Assembly (NCBI GenBank): GCA_949130495.1
Contig: OX422213.1
Location: 205,647,660 to 205,711,659, forward strand
Direction: 5' to 3'
Length of the DNA: 64,000 nt
From: Sambucus nigra
Lineage: Eukaryota > Streptophyta > Magnoliopsida > Dipsacales > Adoxaceae
A program made the translations under genes and the position numbers. Shown here one piece after another: positions 1-10,418 of this stretch. The notes under the pieces were generated by a model, which saw only the letters and a list, made by a program, of their open reading frames with translations, searched no databases and was not told where the DNA came from. The stretch's first letter is position 1. Each line of letters begins with the position of its first letter.

Positions 1-3000
1 CAAGACCCCCAGTTTGAGAGCACGACGAAAATTTGCAAATCGTTAGACTTAGGCTTAAAAATAAGTCGTCAAAGGGTAAAAACATAAAATAGACATAAAA
101 CGGCCCCGTGAGAGGCACAAATACCTCGCACGAAACAATGTGACTCGAAGAACCGACTTCATACTCACGGGACTCCAAGTTTGAGAGGACAACGAAAATT
201 TGAAAACTGTTAGACTTAGGCTTAAAAACATGTCGTCAAAGGGTGAAAATGTAAACAACCACAAAACGGCCCCTTGAGAGGCACAAACACCTCGTACGGG
301 ACTAATGTAACTCGCAGGAACCGATCACATACTCACAGGATTCCTGGTTTAAGATCACGATGAAATTTGCAAACTGTTAGACTTAGGCTTAAAATATGTC
401 ATCAAATGGTGAAAACATAAAATAGCCACAAAACGGCCCCGTTAGAGGCACGAACACCTCGCACGGGACCAATGTAACCCACAAGAACCCACCGCATACT
501 CACGAAACTCCCGATTTCAGAGCACGATGAGAATTTTCAAACTGTTAGACTTAGGCTAAAAAGCATTCCATCAAAGGGTGAAAACGTAAAACAACCACAA
601 AACGGCCCCGTCAGAGTACGGACACCTCATACGGGACCAATGTAACCAGCAGGAACCGACCGCGTACTTTTGGTTTTCCCATTTCGAGAGCACGATGAAA
701 ATTTTCAAAATGTTAGACACAGGCTTAAAAATATGCCGTCAAAGGGAGAATACATAAAAAAAAAACAAAGAACGGCCCCATCAGATGCACGAACACCTCG
801 CACGGGACTAATGTAACCCACAGGAACCGATCGCTTACTCACGGAGCATTCGGTTTGAGAGGACATCGAAAATTTGCAAATTGCTAGACTTAGGCTTAAA
901 AGCATATCGTCAAAGGGTGAAAATGTAAAACAACCACAAAATGGCCTCGTCAAAGGCACAAACACCACGTACGCAAAATTTGTCCTCCGTAGGAAATGAA
1001 CGCGTACTCACGGGGCTGTCGGTTACAGACGAGGATGGAAATTGGCAAACTTTCAGATTTAGCCCTAAAAAAATGTTATCAAAGGCTGAAAATGTGAAAT
1101 AGCCATAAAACGGCCCCGTTAGAGGCATTAACCCCTCGCACAGGACCAATGTAACCCACAGGAACCGACCGCTTACTCACAGGGTTCTCAATTTGAGAGC
1201 ATGATGAAAATTTTCAAAGTGTTGGACTTAGGCTTAAAAACATGTCGTCAAAGGGTGAAAAAAAATCACAAAACGGCCCCATCAGAGACATGAAAACCAC
1301 GCTCGGGACCAACGTAACCCGCAGGAACCGACCGCTTACTCACGGGGCTCCCTGTTTGAAACCACGACGCAAATTTGCAAACTGACAGACTTAGGCTTAA
1401 AAACATGTCGTCAAAGGTTGAAAATAGAAAAGAGCAACAAAACGGCCCCGTCAGAGGCACACACACCTCACATAGGGACAATGTAACCCACAGGAACCGA
1501 TTGCATACTAACAAGGCTCTTATTTTGAGAGAACGACAAAAATGTCCAAGGTGTTAGACTTAAGATTAAAAACTTGTCATCAAAGAATGAAAACCTAAAA
1601 CAGCCACAAAATGGCCCCGTCAGAGGCCCAAACACCTCGCACGAGACCAATTTAACTCGAAAGAACCGATCGCGTAGTCACAAGGATCCCGATTTGAGAT
1701 CACGGCAAAAATTTTCAAACTATTTGACTTTGGCTTAAAGACATGTCGTCAATGGGTGAAAATAAAAACATCCCCGTGAGAGGTTAGAACACCTCGCACG
1801 GGACCAATATAACCCACATAAATTGGCTGCATACTCATGGGACTCCCGGTTTGAGATCACGACAAAAATTAGCAGTTTAGCTTAAAAACTTATCGTCAAA
1901 AGGTGAAAATATAAAACGGCTCCTTCAAAGGCGCGAACACCTTGTACGGGACCAATATAACCCCCAGGAACCGATCGTGTACTCTCGGGGCTCCCAATTT
2001 GAGAGCATAATGAAAATTTGCAAATTTTTAGACTTACACTTAAAAACATGCCGTCAAAGGGTGAAAACATAAAGCAACCACAAAACGGCCCCGTGAGAGG
2101 CACGAACACCTCGTAAGGGACCAATGTAACTCGTAGGAACTGAATACATACTCACGGGACTCTGAGTTTAAGAGCACGAAAATAATGTCAAATTGTTAGA
2201 CTTAGGCTTAATAATATATTAATATGCAGTCAAAGGGTGAAAACATAAAATAGCCATAAAACGGCCCCGTCAGTTCGCACGGGACCAATGTAACCCGTAG
2301 AAACCGACCGCGTACTCACAGGAATCCCTATTTGAGAGCAGAGTGAAAATTTGCAAATTTTTAGACTTAGGCTTAAAAATATGTCATCAAAGGGTGAAAA
2401 CGTAAAATAGTCATGAAAAGGACCCGTTAGGGTCACAAACACCTCGCACGAGACAAATTTAACCCGCAAGAACCGGTCACGTACTAACGGGGCTCCCGAT
2501 TTCAGAGCACGACAAAAAATTTTAAACTGTTAGATTTAGGCATAAAAATATGTCGTCAAAGGGTGAAAACTTAAAACAACCACAAAACGGCCCCGTCATA
2601 GACATAAAACCTCGCAAGAGACCAATTTAACCTGCAAGAATCAGTCGTGTAGTCACGGGAATCCCGATGTAAGAGCACAATGAAAATTTGCAAACTATTA
2701 GACTCGAGCTTAAAAATATGCCATCAAGTGTAAAAATGTAAAATAGCCACAAAACATCCCCGTCAGAAGTACGAACACCTCGTACGGGACTAATGTAACC
2801 CCCAAGAACCGACCGCGTACTCATGGGACTCCCGATTTGAGAGCACAATGAAAAAATGGAAACTGTTATATTTAGGCTTAAAAACGTGCCGTCAAAGGGT
2901 GAAAAGGTAAAATAACTACAAAATGGTCCTGTGAGAGGCACGAACACCTCGTACGGGACCAATGTAATTCGCAGGAAGTGATTGCATACTCACAGGACTC

Positions 3001-3516
3001 TCGATTCGAGAGCACGATGAAAATTTGTAAACTGTTGGATTTAGGCTTAAAAACATGTCGTCAAAGGGTGAAAATGTAAAACATCCACAAAATGGCCCCG
3101 TCAGAGCCACGAACACCTCGCATGAGACCAATTTAACCCGCAAGAACCGATCGTGTACTAACGGGGCTCCCGATTTTTGAGCATGATGAAAATTTGCAAG
3201 CTGTTAAACTTAGGTTTAAAAATATGCCGTCAAAGGGTGTAAACATTAAATAGCCATAAAATGTCCCTATGAGAGGCAAAACACCTCGCACTAGACCAAT
3301 GTTACCCACAAAAATCGATCGCGTACTCACGGGACTACCAGTTTGAGAGCACGACGAAAATTTGCAAACTTTTAGATTTAGGCTTAAAAACATGCCGTCA
3401 AAGGGTTAAAACGTAAAACAATCATAAAACGGACCCGTCAAAGGTAGGACACCTCGCATGGGACCAATGTTACCCGCAGGAACCGACTGCATACTCACGG
3501 GACTCCCGATTTGGGA
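1..3516. repeat. Satellite array, about 167-bp monomer
   Basis: About 21 diverged head-to-tail monomers, cut by the left edge of the window. The anchor word GTCAAAGGG (with variants) recurs at about 66, 235, 402, 569, 737, 908 and onward to 3397, an average spacing near 167 bp. Each monomer also carries GTTAGACTTAGGCTTAAAA, AAACGGCCCCGTCAGAGG and CGGGACCAATGTAACCC. One interval (about 1748 to 1893) is short, so that monomer has an internal deletion. The unit length is close to that of a nucleosome, as in many plant centromeric or pericentromeric satellites; that location is inference. The short minus-strand reading frames that recur here come from the repeat and are not genes. Confidence 0.93.
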
Positions 3517-3539
3517 AAAAAAGCTATTTTTTTTAATTA

Positions 3540-3995
3540 TTAAATATGGTCACGGCCCAAAGCCGGGACCATGTTTCGTTGGAACAATTGTTTGAGTCAT
3601 AACCCAGGTCCGTGATTAGGTTTCGTGGGCACAAATAGTTGGGTCAGGGCCTAGGTCCGTGGCCATAATTAATGTTAAAAATTGTTTTGTGGTCACAAAT
3701 GATTAGGTCACGGAACAGGTCCATGACCAGGTTTCGTGGGCACAAATAGTTGGGTCACGACCCAAGTCCATGACAATCTTTAATGTTAAAAATTAAGTAG
3801 TCACGGCCCAAGTTCGTGACCAAGTTTCGTGGAAACCAAATGGATGGGTCATGGACTTGAGGCGCAACCATCATGACCCGTGACCAATGATGTTGGTTAG
3901 GGACTTGGGCCGTGACCACTAAAAATGGTCATGCCTAAAATGGTCACGGACCAAATCCACGACCCACCTTCAATGGTCACTGCCCAACACCGTGA
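3540..3995. repeat. Cluster of GTCACGG/CCGTGAC palindromic motifs
   Basis: The words GGTCACGGCCCAAG, AGGTCCGTGACC and TCGTGGGCACAAATAGTTGG recur many times in both orientations, giving overlapping short inverted repeats. The phrase with TTTCGTGGGCACAAATAGTTGGGTCA occurs twice about 110 bp apart. This resembles the subterminal repeat zone of a plant DNA transposon such as CACTA, but I see no CACTA-type terminus or transposase beside it. It could be the edge of a decayed element that also carried the gene relics to its right. Confidence 0.5.
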
Positions 3996-4449
3996 CTATA
4001 CGCAGGATTTGGTGTATTGTGCATTTCTATTGAAAGTTGTGCTATGTTCAAATATGGTATTGATTAATGCTGAATACAGTTTTGACCATAATGTTGAACA
4101 TAATGGTGAAATATGGTACTGATTAATATTATTAACCAAGCTTAAATAAAGTACTAATTGATGATCAAATATGGTACTGATTGATGCTCAAATATGGTAC
4201 TGAACATGCTGGTCTATGTTTAAATATGCGATGTGTTCAAATAATGTTGAACATCCGGTTTGTGTTCAAATAATACTTAACATATTGTCTGTGTTCAATT
4301 GCATTCCTAGTTTGGGCATATTTTGATGCTAATGGGTTAATTTTAATGTTACTCATGGTATATTTTGATGCTTCTAGTTTGGGTCAAATAATAATGAACA
4401 TTTTGATACTGCTGCTTATGGTTTAATTTTATTGCTAATGGATGGGTTA
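3996..4449. other. AT-rich spacer with degenerate short repeats
   Basis: Contains loosely repeated phrases such as CAAATATGGTACTGAT and TGTTCAAATAATGTTGAACAT. No coding potential was recognised. Confidence 0.5.
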
Positions 4450-4950
4450 CTTATCCATTCTCTTTATGCCTGGGTGCTCGGGGGTGGTAAAGGATAGACA
4501 ATAAATTCACTTCCGCACAAATTAAGGTTATAATAGAAAGTGTCAAAGAAGGATGTCGTATTCGCATGGCAGAAAAGAACGTGAGATCTAGGTCAAAAAC
4601 ACTGAAATAGGAATATGTTGAGTTTCATGAGTTATTGTAGGTCAATGGTTTCGATTATGACACAAATAGAGGTGGTGTAACACCAGATGCAAGTGTATGG
4701 GCTGAGTACATTGTGGTTAGTATGAATAACATTTTCCATATTAATATATACACCACATAATTTTCAAATATGGTACTAATTATGAAATAACATACTATGG
4801 ATATTACAAGGTAAACCACATGGTGGGAGGAAGAAAGGAAAAAAATGTATCTACTATAATGAGCTACAAATAATCTTCGACAATGATACAACAACAAGTA
4901 ATAATACTATCTCGGGGGAAAATCAATTCTCACCCATGGATGGTACACAT
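4450..4950 (+). pseudogene. Myb/SANT-like domain gene relic
   Basis: In pieces this reads like the plant Myb/SANT-like family (LIMYB and PIF/Harbinger-associated proteins). A stretch with RSRSKTLK-stop-EYVEFHELL is followed by VNGFDYDTNRGGVTPDASVWAEYI, and after a probable intron by VGGRKEKKCIYYNELQIIF and DNDTTTSN. In the family these positions read roughly as K..LKKEY..., GFGWD...V...VWDEYI, then YYDELC.I(F/Y)GKD.ATG. At least two in-frame stops interrupt the first part, so it is not functional as read. It may be a captured gene or the accessory gene of a decayed DNA transposon; the palindrome cluster upstream fits that but does not prove it. The identification rests on eye alignment only. 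Confidence 0.45.
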
Positions 4951-5097
4951 ATTTTTTCGAGATACTTAATTTAATAAATTATTAAGGGTGATAATAATCT
5001 TTGGCAATGACGAGCTACTCATAATACATATGTTAATTTGAAATTTGAAATTTCAAGTTTCAAATTTCATACTATAAAATAGTTATAAGGTCTAAGA

Positions 5098-5515
5098 ATG
5101 AACGACACACAAAATATTGTTACAATAATGGATATGGATTTCTCTAGACCTTCAAGGCTTAGAGCTATTGATTACGGGTACTTTGATTTGGTATGTCACG
5201 TAATGTTGCAAACAATCAATGAAACTCGTCTGATGGAGAGATTACCATTGGTAAGTACAATAAAAATAATTTTTATATAATTCTTATGATATCGTTTTAT
5301 GTGTAAAATTTATTCGTTTTTAGGTTGTTGAACTAATGAAAGAATTTCAACACCACGTGGAAGGATCAAGAGTGTTGTTGAAGGATCGTATCGGTACACT
5401 TCGAGCTATTGTTAAACCCAAAGCATTTTATCGTGGAAAACAAGCTGCTAAGATTCGTGTTGGAGCAGTTGTGATACTAACGGAATGTCTCTTGTTCAAC
5501 CCAAATCCAAATTGA
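5098..5515 (+). CDS. Two-exon ORF fragment, possibly DUF4539/OB-fold-like
   Basis: Exon 1 is 5098-5250 (51 codons from ATG). An intron with clean borders follows at 5251-5323 (GTAAGT...TTTTTAG, 73 bp, AT-rich). Exon 2 is 5324-5515 and ends at TGA, giving 114 residues in one frame. Exon 2 contains VLLKDRIGTLRAIVKPKAF and then IRVGAVVILTECLLFNPNPN. This pattern (LKD.tGT...K.....I.vGAV.iL....vF.P) is reminiscent of the DUF4539 OB-fold region of plant HROB-like proteins, where it precedes further beta strands. Here the protein stops at that point, so it is at best a truncated copy. Codons just past the stop may continue the homology, so the TGA could be a nonsense change. The assignment is tentative. 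The Myb/SANT-like relic lies about 150 bp upstream on the same strand. Confidence 0.35.
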
Positions 5516-6770
5516 CACATGTTACCAATGGATAATAAAAATTTTCAATATGTGATCATAGACAACTAGGTATTAAGAAACAATAGAATTTTAATGTCGT
5601 AATGCAATTAAGACAAAATGTGACTCGCCATTTAGAGATGTTTGTTCACTTATGAAACTACAAAAGTACATGCTAATTTAGTTTGTTAAAATACATTCTT
5701 TCACCCTCCTTCATCTAACACCACTTGCGTCAAATTAATGTTGCATCTAACACCACATGATAATCCTGAAAATGAAGACAAAAAAGTGATCAGTATAAAA
5801 AAACTGGATAACACAAAAGTGGGAAAATTACAAATTAAGTCAATTTTTATATTGGCAAAGATCTCAACTTTCATGACAAATTTTGGCTCTCATACAACAT
5901 AAATAGGAATATAGGTGTATTCCAGTTGGCAAATTGTGCCTATCAAACATGAAAAGATGGAAAATACAGGATTTTCCATCATACAAAAAAAAACATATCA
6001 AACAACATGAAATTACATTTTAGAGTCCAAAATTTGCATGGACAAAATTTTCCATGACAGTGTTTTTCATGCCACATCTTTTGACACTTTTTAATCAAAT
6101 GGACCCTTAGTTCATTATCTAATGGATATATCTTTTGCATCAACAATTTTTTTATAAAAGAGTTATTTGGATTTGTTAATGATTTGAATGATGGTCTCAA
6201 CAGCAAGGTAACAATAACAATAGTATATGTTAGATTTGGATATGGTAATGATTTGAATGGTGAAGAGATTTCAACAGCAACAAAAGAGACTGTTTTTTTT
6301 TTGAAAATCTTTAGTCGCCTATAGCTTTTAATTTGTTTGTGCTAATTACATTATGTGAAAATAAAAGGATAAGGAGAATTCAGGGATGGTACAATTTTTT
6401 TTATTTTTTTATTTGTTCATACTCAAAAGATATCATCCCTATTTATAACATAAAGTACGAGATTTCAAAATAAATTTCATAAATAATTAAAATACATATT
6501 TTATAATATGATCATATATATGTAGGATATATAATAAATCATTTTATATTTTGATGTTATTTAGTACTTTATAGTTTTTAATAATTATTTTGTGATATCG
6601 ACAAATATTCAAAATCATGTACATATATTCTTGTCAACATTTTAATTTGAGAAGTTCAATCTGAAAGTGGCGCTTTAATTTGTTTGACTTTTATGACAAA
6701 ACTATTCATGTCTTAAAGTTGATTTACGACAAGGATCAACTTTTCAAGTCTTTATCTATTTTTAATAGTA
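5516..6770. other. AT-rich intergenic DNA, nothing recognised
   Basis: No convincing gene, repeat terminus or RNA gene was seen. The phrase GGATATGGTAATGATTTGAATGG has a diverged partner near 6170, suggesting a small decayed repeat. Confidence 0.5.
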
Positions 6771-6777
6771 TTAAAAA

Positions 6778-7102
6778 GGTGATCAAATACCAAAAAATCC
6801 CTCGAATATTTTTTAATACACATTTAGTCCAAGCCTTTTACTTTGATCCAAAAAATACCTCAAACACCTATTTAACTAATTTTTTTTTTTATTTTCAAAG
6901 GTCCGCGCTAGCGACACTCACCCACCACCTCCCTCCCCCTCCCAGCCCCACCCCATTCCCCTACCGCCGAAGCTCTGGCAATCCTTATCGGAGATCCTTT
7001 TTTTAATGTTTTTAGGTGGTGAAGGACTTTTTGGAACAAAGTAAAAGGCTTGGACTAAATGTGTATTAAAAAATATTTGATAGACTTTTTGGTACAAGCC
7101 CC
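6778..7102. mobile_element. MITE with about 90-bp terminal inverted repeats
   Basis: The left arm (about 6778-6868) and the reverse complement of the right arm (about 7014-7102) share AATATTTTTTAATACACAT, TTAGTCCAAGCCTTTTACTT and ACCAAAAA. The flanking direct repeat is TTAAAAA (6771-6777 and 7103-7109). The centre is GC-richer (CCCCTCCCAGCCCCACCCC). There is no transposase, so it is a non-autonomous DNA transposon. A 7-8 bp target duplication would fit hAT- or Mutator-like parentage, which I cannot decide. Confidence 0.7.
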
Positions 7103-7267
7103 TTAAAAAATGATGAAATAACAAAATATAAAAAATGCATCTGATATATTATTGGTTAATGATAGTTTTATGTACTTGTTCCAATTAAGCACTTGCAACA
7201 AATGTAAAAGACAAGAAAAATATTTGAGAATTAAAGTGATTGAAAATTAGTATAACTAAACACAATA

Positions 7268-7285
7268 TGTGTGTGTGTGTGTGTG

Positions 7286-7319
<34 letters not shown>
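7268..7319. repeat. Compound microsatellite (GT)n(AT)n
   Basis: About 13 GT units followed by a short CTATAT transition and about 11 AT units. Confidence 0.95.
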
Positions 7320-7618
7320 AACTGTACATTTGATAAGATGTTGAATATAGTTAGTGATTAGAGCAAATGATAACTCTAAAAATAAATTTTAATATCTAAA
7401 TTCTACAATTTCGAGTGATAGAAAAATAAATGAGAAGATATATAATAAGTAGAATAAGGACAAAATGGATGAAATAGAGACAAGCGCGTGATAGCTTACG
7501 TGATAAAACGATATCTAATTGATTCGAATGAAAGTTTTCTAGGATAATCATTAGGACAAATACCCTATTTAGACATGAATGTTGTCCATTAAAAAATATA
7601 AGAACTCAAGGCCCGTTT

Positions 7619-7913
7619 TGTAATGACCCCACTTTTATATGCTCATATATATATAGTTCGTTTTTACACTCATGTGTTACATATTGTCTTATAAATGTTG
7701 TATTATTAAATATGTAGTATTATTGGCTATCAATATAGCAAACCCCATTTTTAAATATGAAGAATCAACTTTAAATTGGATCAAATCGAAGTCTTATGAC
7801 ATATCTTAAGGTAAATAATAAGACTTGGGGTAGAAAATATAATTTTATGAAACTTTAGGGACTAAAATAAAAATATAAAAAGGGCCATTTTGTAAATAAA
7901 ATATTTTCAAGGA
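7619..7913 (+). repeat. Chromovirus 5' LTR, left part
   Basis: Matches the start of the 3' LTR (21686 onward) base for base over most of its length. It is interrupted after TTTTCAAGGA by the copia element. The last five bases (AAGGA, 7909-7913) are the copia target site. Confidence 0.92.
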
Positions 7914-8876
7914 TGAAAGAGTTGGCGCTTGTGTTCAATTAAGAAATAATATAATAAATACCATTTTTAACCCAAATTAACCCTAAGCATGCAACTAGGT
8001 GTGATTGAAACAGTATGAAATCAAGCACAGGTTATTCAACACACAAAGTTTAAGGAAAAATCCCCCACAGGGGCAAAACCATTTGTATATTCACTATAAT
8101 TTGTAAAAGACGGTTTACAATCGGATTACAATGAAATACAGATTTTTGACTAAGAATTACCCTCGGGTATCGGATTCTGTAGTCGCGGCTGGAATATCCC
8201 TTTCCAGTAGGGTTGGCAGCTGGAACTATCCCTGTCCAGTAGGGCTGCAATGAAGAGGAAGTAACGGTCCACTTCACAAGGGTTGAACAACAGCAATGGT
8301 GTTCTTGGGTTACCAAACTTGATTCACATAGATATGGAAGATGTGTGAATCTAAAAACCTAGAATCATAGGACTCAATAGGTGAAGACTTTAGGGTTGAT
8401 ATGCTCTGATAATCGTGGGAAAGTCTTAAGAAAACCAACTGCTGATCATGGTTTAAATAATGGATCGAAACCCTACAAAATCGGCTGCACGATCTGGCAG
8501 TGATTATCCTCGTCGGATCGGTTCGGTCGATTAGGCGGATCGGTCCGGTTAAGTTGGATCGGTTCTTTTTCTGAAACCGGATCGGTCTGGTTGGCATCGG
8601 ATCGGTCCGAAACTTTTGCCTTCATCGGTTCGCTATGGATCCGGGTGTACTGGTCTCAACTCAGCAGGCGGATCGGTCCGGTCCCTTTAGCCGAATCGGT
8701 CCGGTGAACCGGATCGGTTCTTTTATCTGATCCGGATCGGTCCGGTCCTCAGAAATCAGATTCCTTCTCCTTTTGATCTTCGGATTTTGTTGATGACGAT
8801 GTGATCTTTTCAACTATCATTCTTGTAACGACGTATGACATATCATATACATAATGATGGACAAATTGTCCTTACA
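7914..8876 (-). repeat. Copia-1 3' LTR (963 bp)
   Basis: Runs from TGAAAGAGTTGGCG to ATTGTCCTTACA in plus orientation. On the minus strand, a cluster of CGGATCGGTCCGG-type words (8513-8749) lies upstream of a possible TATA-like TTATTTAAACC (about 8448-8460). Relative to the other LTR it keeps an extra 64 bp between two copies of CGGATCGGTCCGGTCC. Confidence 0.93.
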
Positions 8877-8888
8877 AATCTCCCCCTA
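8877..8888 (-). promoter_or_regulatory. Copia-1 polypurine tract
   Basis: The minus strand reads AGGGGGAGATT immediately before the 3' LTR start TGTAAGG. This is the expected plus-strand primer for reverse transcription. Two similar purine runs lie further inside (about 9181-9190 and 9221-9232), a common arrangement in SIRE-type elements. Confidence 0.85.
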
Positions 8889-10418
8889 TGTCTATGCCGG
8901 AACAAACATAAAAAATCTGAATTATCAAGTATGAAACAATGCCTATACAAATCTACCCTTCCATGAACCAAAAACTGAAAGAGGTACAAATGATAAAGGC
9001 TGCATCGTTTGTTCTTCAATTCTTCAGGAATCTTCACACTTTTCTCATCAGGGTGTGTATCATGGGATTATCAAGGATGTACCTACACACATGAGATAAA
9101 GCAAATACCAAGTGACGTATCGAGTTTGAAATGAGATAAATCTAGATACCAATTTATGAACAAACCTCAAAATTTCAAATCTCCCCCCATAATCAGATAA
9201 TCATAATCAGATAATTCATTCTCCCCCTTTTTATGATGTCCCCAAATAGACAAATGAGAGAAATAAATCAAGCAATCAAGAACCGGGGTGACACAAGGCA
9301 TAAATCACACCATGAATGAACATAAAACAACCAAGTCGATGATAGCGTAAATGAATGGGTGTGATCAAAATTCGATAGGACAATCAATGCATACAAACAT
9401 GACATATATGCACGATGAATATTGGATATTCCTAACGAATGAACTCAAATGCTTCCTTTGGTGTAAAAGATTGGAAATATAAGATATTGACTCAATCAAA
9501 TCAACAAATCAAAGCTCAAAGTGATTTCTACACCAATAACGTCCAAAATGATTTTCATGCTTTTTCAGGACTTTCAAGGAAGTGCAAACCCGTTTTTCAA
9601 TCTCCAACCAAACTCCCTCAGATTTATATTTTAATAGAGGTATACTAAATTCTCAAACTTTGGAGAATTGATGGTGAAACCTAAATGGCCCATATATGGC
9701 ATGTATTGCTTTTTATTGCCTTTTCAATTTTTTTCGGGCTCTTTTAACCTCTTAGGACCTCGGATATTAAAATTCCTCCATTTTTTAGGTCCTTGTTAAG
9801 GGTGGCTTTTGCGCAAAGGATAAGAATCAACTTTCGCAGCCCCTCCCCGTTATGAACATATACACACATTCTCACCAAAACGGTTTTTACATGCAATCCA
9901 ATCTTGTCAAGTTTTATCGCATTTTATACATTGTATAGACAGGATTGAGATGGAAACACTCAAGCCAACATGAGATTGACAAGTGCAATAATCAAATATA
10001 GCCGTGCATGTGTGCAATAAAGGATATAGGAGTCAAGCATGTAGGAAATATCACTAATTACATCTCAAGGACTCCAATCAATGTTAAGCACATGGATGAA
10101 ATGATGTAGCCTCTCAAATCTCTATCAAACAGTCACATGGATATATAGAATGAAGTTGTGACTTGGCTATCTTAAATGCTCATCCATAAAGGCAAAACTC
10201 TTTTTGAATTTTTCAAAAATTTTATCAAAATAAAATCTTTTTGAGTTTTTCAAAAAAAAAATTCTAAAAAGAAAATCTTTTTGTATTTTTCAAAAAATAA
10301 TAACAAAAAATACATAAAAGCTGTACAACAAAGCTATGGTACATATAAACAGACTAGCAATAGGAAGCATATGATATGAACATGAAGAAGCATCCTATTC
10401 TAGACATAGACCAACCCC
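8889..10418 (-). other. Copia-1 long 3' noncoding region
   Basis: About 1.5 kb between the pol stop and the polypurine tract with no sustained reading frame. SIRE-type elements often carry an env-like ORF here, and none is readable. It includes the purine runs noted above, a region around 9230 whose minus strand reads GGGGACATCATAAAAAGGGG, and a run of AAAATTC/TTTTTGA repeats near 10200-10320. Confidence 0.6.

Noticed and set aside
55..3393. Series of minus-strand reading frames of 60-110 codons
   Set aside because: They recur with the satellite period and vary in frame; they are by-products of the monomer sequence.
1..3516. CRISPR-like array
   Set aside because: The whole 167-bp unit repeats, with no unique spacers, in a plant nuclear context.
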